Source of the DNA: Pseudoalteromonas citrea
Lineage (GTDB): Bacteria > Pseudomonadota > Gammaproteobacteria > Enterobacterales > Alteromonadaceae
Assembly (NCBI RefSeq): GCF_000238375.3
Contig: NZ_AHBZ03000023.1
Span: forward strand, 62,001-126,000
Reading direction: 5' to 3'
DNA length: 64,000 nucleotides
Each line of letters begins with the position of its first letter. Position 1 is the first letter of the stretch. Under the pieces are notes generated by a model, which saw only the letters and a program-made list of their open reading frames with translations, had not been told where the DNA came from and made no database searches. Below, in pieces: positions 1-9,000 of this stretch. The translations under genes were made by a program, and so were the position numbers.

Positions 1-3000
1 TCAAAGCTATTAACGAGTTTCTCAAATGGTAAGTCTTGATTTGCCTGGGCACCTTGCAATGCAGTGACAATCAATGCCATTACATCATCTACAGTCTCAG
101 CTCCCGTCATATGCGTTTTAATGATTTGAGTGTTAACAAAAAAGCCGACCATATCTTGCGTATCAGCATGCTGACGATTCGCGATCGGCATACCCACTCG
201 TACCTCAGATTGCCCACTTACTCGCTGTAATAACACATGCCAAGCAGCCATTAATACGCTAAACAAGGTTGTCTCATGACGCTTAGCAACTTGGGCTAAT
301 TGTTCTTGTAATACGGGTGCAATATCAAAGCGTAATTCTGCACTGAGATATTCTTGTTCAGTCGTATGTAAGTCCGTTGGTAACTCAAGCACCGGATGTT
401 CATCTCCGAGTACGCTATGCCAGTAGGTGAGCTGGCGCTGCTCTGCGCCATTTTCTAACCAAGATTTTTGCCACTTAGCATAATCACTATAGCGTGCAGC
501 CTGAGCATCAATGGTTAACGCTTGCTGCTGTTTCGCAGCTTTATATCCAATCACAAAGTCATTAATGATTAAATTCATCGACCAACCGTCAGATATAATA
601 TGATGCATCACAACAATGAGTTCATGCTGCTCATCATCGTGCGCAATAACTGCAATTCGATATAAAAGGTCATTAGCCAAATCAAAAGGCTTTGATACTA
701 AAGCCGAGCGTAACATCTGCTGTTCAGAAACTGATGCAGAAGCTGGCAGTGTGGCAATATGGCAAGCCGTATGCGCTTGCACATACTGTGTCACGCTGCC
801 CTTAGAATCATCGTGAAAACGCGTTCTTAAAGTACTATGCTTAGCAACAACGTGATCCAAGGCGCTTTGTAACGCATGCATATCCAGTTGTCCGCGTAAC
901 ATCAAACCACCGCTAATGTGGTATGCGTCACTGTCGGGAGCTAATTTCCATAAAAACCACTGCCTTTGTTGAGCATAAGATAGCCCACTATATGCAGGTT
1001 CTAACCTTTCAAGTGGCTGCAATTTTTCAGGTTTTTTCGTACTGGCCAACAACGCCAATGCCTGTAAATCATGCGCTTTAAATACATCGGCAATATCTAA
1101 GTACACTTCGGCTTGTTTAGCCGCAGCAATAAAACGTAAACTTGTGATCGAGTCGCCACCTAATGCAAAAAAGTTATCATGACGACCAACCTGCTCAGCC
1201 CCGAGCACGGTTTGCCAAATATCCGCTAACTTACTTTCTAATTCAGTTTCTGGCGCCATAAATTCGTGCATTTGCGCCTCCGCTTTAGGCAGCGCTTTAC
1301 GGTCAACTTTACCACTGGTGTTAAGTGGCAGAGCAGCGAGTATTACAATCACATTTGGCAGCATGTATTCAGGGAGTTTACTGGCAAGTAAAGCGTTAAG
1401 CTCTGCCTGCTCGACAGTGTCGCTTTCTACATAGGCCACCAAACGCGCCCCATTTGGCCCTTCATCAGCCACTACCACTGCAGCACGCACGCCAGCTTGA
1501 CTATCTAGTACCGCTTCGATTTCGCCTAGTTCAATCCTAAAACCACGGACTTTGACTTGATGGTCAACGCGGCCTAAGTATTCCAATTCCCCTTTGCCAT
1601 TCCAACGAACATTGTCACCCGTACGGTATAAACGACTACCCACCTCATCAAATGGGTTAGCAATAAACCGCTCAGCTGTTAAATCTGGGCGTGCTAAATA
1701 ACCGCGCGCAAGGCCATCACCCGCTATGTATAATTCACCTTGCACTAGCGGTGGGCATAAATTCAATGCGCTGTCTAAGACATACAGTTGCGTATTATGA
1801 ATAGCGTCACCTAAATGTATACTAGCGCCTACTTCATGACATGATGACCAAATGGTGGTCTCTGTTGGGCCGTACATATTAAATAGCTGTACCTGCTGAG
1901 CTTTAAGCGCTTGAGCTAAGCTCTCTGGCAGGGCTTCACCGCCACATAAACCAACCAGTGGCTGACCTAACACTTCTTGTGCTAACAGACTGCGCCAACC
2001 TGCAGGTGTCGCTTGCACGTGGGTCACTTGCGAGAGTAAATCACTATCGACATCCATTACTGAATCGGCAATCACTAAGGTGCTGCCATGTAAAAGTGGT
2101 AGGTAAATTTCAAGCCCTGAGATATCAAACGAAAGAGAAGTTAATGCCAACCAAGCGTGACTATCATTACTATCAAACGTCTCTGCCATGCTGGCAACAA
2201 AGTTACTCAAACTGCCATGACTGATAGCTACCCCTTTGGGTTTACCCGTTGAGCCGGAGGTATAAAGCACATATGCCAGTTGTTCACTTGAAATATTAAT
2301 GTCAGGTGCCGTTGTACTATGCTTTGTAAGCCCATCATCATTTAATGACCATATGTGCACATGCTCTGGTAAGCTATGCTCAGTGTTACACAGTGCATAT
2401 ACCAATTCACTGTGTTCACAAATATAGGCCACACGTTCAGCAGGTAAAGAGGGCGCTAGTGGCACATATACTGCCCCAGCTTTGAGTACTGCCAGCATAC
2501 TGACGATCATGTCAATGCCACGGCTAAATACCAAACCCACATTGTCTTCAGCTTGTACGCCTTGTGCAATTAAGTAATTGGCTAATTGGTTACTTCGGGC
2601 ATCGAGCTCACCGTAGTGCATATCAATATGACCATGGCGTAACACCACAGCATCCGTGTTCTTATGCACGGCCTCTGCAAATTGCAACAGAACACTTTGC
2701 TTAAATGAACACGTTTTCCCACACCCTTTTGAGATTAACTGTTTTTGTGTGTCACTTGTTAAAAGCTCGAGCTCACTGACTAGCATATCAGGCCTCTCGG
2801 CACACATTGATAATACGTAACTAAAGGCATCACCCAGTGTTTTGACACGTGCTGCGCTAAAGCGTGCTGCAAAATATTCTATCGATACATTCAATGTGCC
2901 AAACGCATCCTCAAAGCTGTTCAGCGTTAAATCAAGTTGTGCTTCTATGCGCGGCGCTTGCATCACTTCGAATTCCAAACCCGACAGTTGCGCGAGTTTA

Positions 3001-6000
3001 TCTTCACTGATTTGCTGATGATTCATCATCACTTGAAAAATCGGTGTACTGTGAGAATCCCGCGGCACGTCTAACGCATCAACCAGCTTCTCGAACGGTA
3101 AATCTTGATTGGCTTGCGCTTCTGTGAGTGTCTGTGCAACCTCATTTACTACCTCTAGCAATGACTGTGCGCCATCGAGTTTATTGGCGATCACTTGGGT
3201 GTTTACAAACATCCCCACCACATTCTCGCACCCACTATATTGACGATTGGCAGTCGGCATACCCACCTTTATGTGAGACTCACCACTGAAGCGATGCAAC
3301 ACGACCTGCCATGCGGCCATCAAAATACTAAAGAGCGTACAACCCTGTTGTTTAGCAACTTGATTCAATTGCCCTTTAAGTTCACTTGGCAATGTCCATT
3401 CATGATTAGCACTGCGTTTATCCTCTGTGCTAAACGTTTTATCATAGGGTAGCCCTAACACGCTGTGATCGGACCCCAGCTTATCTTGCCAATAGGCTAA
3501 TTGACGCACTTCTTCGCCATCGTTTAAGCGTACTTGTTGCCACTTGGCATAATCACTGTAACGCAGTTCCGGTGAGCCAACTTGCAATACATCGCCCTGT
3601 TTGATTGCTTCATAGGCTGCTACAAAATCATCAATTAATAACTTCACCGACCAACCATCAGCAATAATGTGGTGCAACACCACCCCTAACTCATAGCTAT
3701 TTTCACTGTACTTAAATAAACCAAAACGAACGAGGGGTTCGTTGCCTAATAAATCGAATACCTCGGTGAATAGGGCATCCCGGCTAGCTGAGTGCCCGGC
3801 AGAAACATCGTGCTGCACCAATGGTAGATCCGTGCTGACGCTAATCTGTTGTAGCACGTCACCTTGCGCAGTTTCACTAAAGTGAGTTCGTAAGCTATCG
3901 TGACGTTGCATCACGTAAGTTAATGCCTGCTCTACTGCGGTAAGATCTAAGTCTCCGGTTAGACGCAAGGCACCGGTAATGTGGTACGCTGCACTACTTG
4001 GGTCCAGCTTCCACAATAACCACTGACGCTGCTGCGCATACGATAAGCCAGTGTAAGGTATAGCAAGACGCGGAATATCGAGCACTTCCATTGGCATTGC
4101 TTCAAGACGTGCTGCCAATTGCGCTAAGTCGGCGCTTTCAAATAGGGCATCGACTGGCACAAATAAATTATGTTTTTTGGCCAAGGCTATAACCCGTAAA
4201 CTACTGATAGAGTCGCCGCCAAGGGCAAAAAAGCTATCATGACGGCCAACCTGCTCAGCACCAAGCACCGTTTGCCAAATTGCAGCTAGGTGACACTCAA
4301 TTTCAGTTTGTGCGGCTTCAAAAGCTTGTGGCGCTTGCCACTGTGGTTTAGGTAATGCGTTACGATCAATTTTGCCATTGCTGTTATGCGGTATATCATC
4401 TAACACCGTAATAAGTGCTGGCATCATATAATCAGGAAGCCATTGACTAATACTGACCTTAACTATTTCTGCATCCAGTTGTTCACCCGACACATATCCC
4501 ACTAGCTGAGTGCTCCCGGTGCTATTGTCATCGATCACCACGGCTTCTTTCACACCATCGCAACGATAAAGCTGCGCTTCAATATCACCAAGCTCAATAC
4601 GGTAACCACGAATTTTCACCTGATGGTCAGTCCGTCCTAAGTATTCAAGTTGATCTTGGTCGTTCCAACGCACTAAATCACCAGAACGATACAAGCGACT
4701 CCCATCGTCTGCAAACGGGTTGGCAACAAACCTCTCAGCACTGAGATCAGGGCGACTGAGATAACCACGCGCCAAGCCAGCACCGGCAATATATAACTCT
4801 CCAACCACCATCTGTGGACAAAGATTCAATTGATTATCGAGCACGTAAAGCTGCGTATTCAGTATTGCATCACCTAGATGCACTGCAGGCTGTTCAACAT
4901 GATAGCAACTTGACCAAATCGTGGTTTCTGTAGGCCCATACATATTCCAGAGCGCTACGCCTGTTTTTGCCAACTCACCAACCAGTTCAGCAGGCAGTGC
5001 TTCACCACCACAAAGCGCTAACGTGCCGTCAACATCTGAGAGTAAATTAAGCGCAAGTAAGCTACGCCAACCCGCTGGAGTTGCCTGTAGTAAATCCTGC
5101 TCTGAAAGCAATGCAGGCGTTAACGCCGTAGTATCATTAGCGACAGTCACTGTACCGCCACTGATTAGTGGTAGATAAATCTCTAGTCCAGAAATATCAA
5201 ATGACAAAGAGGTGAGTGCCAATGCATTCAAGGTGCTTTCAAGCCCCAATCGTTTTTGCATCCCCAACAAGAAGTTCAATAAGTTACCATGGTTAATAGC
5301 AACACCTTTAGGCAAGCCAGTCGAGCCTGATGTATATAAGGTATATACGAGTTGATCATGATGGCGAACATTATTGGGTTTAGTATCTGAGTAACTGTCC
5401 AGCACCATTTCGGTGATATTCAAGCTCGTAATATCATCGGCAAAGTGACTGTTGGTATTGGTAAGTACTAATTTTGCGCCACTGTGCTTGAAAATATAAT
5501 CACGTCGCTCATCCGGTAGCTCTAATGCTATTGGCACATAGACTCCACCCGCTTTGTTCACAGCTAAAATCGCGAGTATCATTTCGATACCACGGGTCAT
5601 GCTCACCACTATGGGGGTTTCGGTGGTCACACCTCGTGCAATCAACGCGTGAGCAAGTTGATTAGCTCGCTGGTTTAATGCTGCGTAAGTAATATATTCT
5701 GAATATTCATTTCGTACAGCGACCGCTTTTGGCGTTTGCTCAGCACGCTCTTCGAATAACGCCAATGCATCCTTTTCAGACAGAACCTCGCTTTGCCCAC
5801 GCCCCAACTTCGCAATGGCACCTTGTGCATTATCATCCAGTAATTGAATCTGACTTAAAGGCTTTTCTACATGAGTTTGCAACGCATCTAAAAGACGCTC
5901 TAAATTACTGGCAAGCTGAGTCACCCGCTCTTCACTTAAACGCCAACCTTGATAAGCAAAATTAATTGTCAAGCCTTGTGCCGTCTCAACAAATACAGTT

Positions 6001-9000
6001 AATGGATAATTAGTTTCTTCCCGATTTTCAACTAAATTAAAACGTGTTCCATTGAAATCTGCCGCACCGAGAGTGTCTGAAACTGGGTAGTTTTCAAAGA
6101 TCAATAAGCTGTCAAACAGTCCTTGTTGATTAAAGCTCACCAACCCTTCAGCCAATTTTTGAATTTGATTTAAAGGCGTATGCTCAAATTCCCGACTTGC
6201 CATACTGTCTTGTTGACGCTCTTTAAGCCACTGACCTACCGTTTTTTCATTGTCTAAGGTACTGATCACTGGCAACGTATTGATAAACAAACCCACCGTG
6301 TGATCGCTGCCAACCAAATCTGCTGGACGACCTGAAGTGGTCGCACCAAAGCACACCACCGACTTATTCAGCATACGACCCAATAATAATGACCAAGCAC
6401 CTTGTAAAACGGTATTAACAGTTATTTGCTGTTGTTGTGCAAACGTCTGCAGCTGTTCAGCCTGCTGCTCGTTCAGTTGCAAGGTATATTTAGCGTAACC
6501 GTGTTCGCTAGGTTCATTTACGCTACTTTGCAATTCAGTGAGGTAGGTAGCATCACGCAACTGTTCAAGACGACCTTGCCAATACTTATCGCTGGCTGCA
6601 ATATTTTGATTTGCAAGATATGACAAATAGTCTTTAAATTGTCCTCCAGGTACCGCAAGTGCCTGTTCTTGATATGCCATCATCACTTCAGCCAACACCG
6701 CCGTACTGCTCCATCCATCCAGTAACATATGATGATATGTCCAAATAAAGTGATGCTCAGCCGCCGCCAATTGCACCAGTGTAAATGACATTAAGCCGAC
6801 TTGCTCTGTCACTACAAAACCTTTATCCAATAACGCTTTGGCTAGTGTATCCGTTGTTTGATCAGATGATGATTGCCAATTGAGTTCTGTGAATGTAATT
6901 TGATGATCTTTGACAACATACTGTAGTGGTTCCTTGGACGCAGATATAAAACCACTGCGCAGAGCATCATGACGCTCTACCACCAACTGCCAAGCAGCTT
7001 TGAAGCGTGCAACATCTAAACCTGTAATGTCTAACCTAAGTTGGTTTAAATAAGCTGCGCTTTGCTCAGCCATTGAATGAAACATCATCCCCTGCTGCAT
7101 CGCTGTCAATGGGTAAATACTCGAGACCAATGGCTGGGGAATTGGTAATTCATCTAGCTCAACTTGACTCATTGTAAGCAGTGGTACATCAGCAGGAGTA
7201 AAACGTATTTGCGCATCGGTACAATGATCAATAACGTCGCCTATTGCTTGCTCAAACAGATGCGCAAATTCGGCCATATCGGCCTGTAACAAACATGCAC
7301 TACTGTAGGTGATCGACAATTGAAGCTGACCATTTTGAACGGCACAGTTAATGGCAATGTCAGCACTGAGCGGATTTTCTGCCGCAATACTGCTGCCAAC
7401 GCCGTCGGTGCTCATCTGCCAATCGGCAAATTGCGCGTTACTGCTCGCATCGAGTTGGCCAAGGTAGTTAAATTCAATCTGCGGTTTGCACTGCGTTTTT
7501 AATGCTTGCTGCTGTGCCTCACTGCCATAATACTTAAATGCACCATAGCCAATGCCCTTGTTCGGCAATGCGCGTAAACGCTCTTTAGTCGCAATTATAG
7601 TGTCAGCGATATCCATAAAGCGCGTTAATTTAATTGGGTACAATGCGGTGAACCAGCCTAATGTACGACTTAGATCAAGTCCCGATTGCCATGGCTCTCG
7701 GCCATGACCTTCAATAAATACCTGTGCGTCGTTTGCACCCGTCCACTTTTCTAAGGCAACACTAAGAGCTGTTAATAGCAACTCATCGATTTGAGTGCGA
7801 TATGGGCGCTGCGCCTGAGATAGCAAAGCGTGCGTTTGTGCTTCACTCAATTCACTTTGCAATGTTTTAGCACTTTGCATTGTATCGTCGCCCCCTGCCA
7901 CAAAATTTGGCAGTGCTAATGCGGTACTTTGCTGGCTATCCCACAACGCAAACTCGTCTGCATAAGTACTAGGATAAGCCTGTAATTGCTGTGCCCAGTA
8001 TTGGTAGCTATGACTCTTCGGGGTAAGGGTAATTATGCTACCAGATACTGTTTGCTCAATACCTTGAACTAAATCATCTATCAAAATTCGCCATGATACG
8101 CCATCAATCACTAAGTGGTGAGCAATTAAAATGAGCTGTTGACGTGTTTCACTGTGCACATACACAACGCGTATATTGTCACCGCGCGTAATATTTAAGC
8201 TCGCTTGTGCTTGCTCTGCGGCTTGCGAAAGATAACGATTAAACTCGCTGTCGGTAGTTTTTTGGTACCACAGTGCTTCGCGGTAGTCGACTTCATCATA
8301 CGCTCGGTAAGCTTGGTGCCACACACCTTGTTGGGTGTATTGCAAACGCAAGCTATCATGATGCTTGATCAGCGCCTGAACGCTCTGAGCTAACTCTGTC
8401 AAACCGATCGGCTTAGGCGGTGTCAAACGGATTGCTTGGTTCCAATGGCTTAATTTAGCGGGCTGCCTTGCAAAATAGGTATGCTGAATTGGTAACAACG
8501 GCACGTCACCACTCACAATTTGTGCCGCCATATCATCATCTTTTAAGTCTCTTAATTGACTTGCTAATTGTGCAATTGTAGGTGCATCAAATAATTGCTT
8601 AGCACTCAGAGCATAACCATGTTGGCGCATTGCCGCAACAATTTGTAAACTCAGTATAGAATCACCACCAAGTGCAAAAAAGTTATCATCTCGACTGATT
8701 TGGGTATGGCCTAACACTCGCTGCCAAGTTTGGCCTAGTAACTCTTCACGCAGTCCTTGCGGTGCTTGATAACTGGTTTGAACCTGCGCGACTGGTTCAG
8801 GCAAAGCTTTACGGTCTACCTTACCATTGCTATTCAGTGGTAAGGTATCCAACACGATGATCACGCTAGGCACCATATAATCTGGTAAACGCTCTCCAAG
8901 CGCTTGTTGCAGCTCTTTGCTATCTACATCAGCGTTATTATGTCCTGATACATACGCGACTAAACGTTGGCCTGACGGGCCTTGATCGGCAATAACCACA

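Noticed and set aside
1100-5850. Repeated sequence blocks in the NRPS as a CRISPR or tandem repeat array
   Set aside because: The repeats correspond to homologous C-A-PCP modules within one reading frame.
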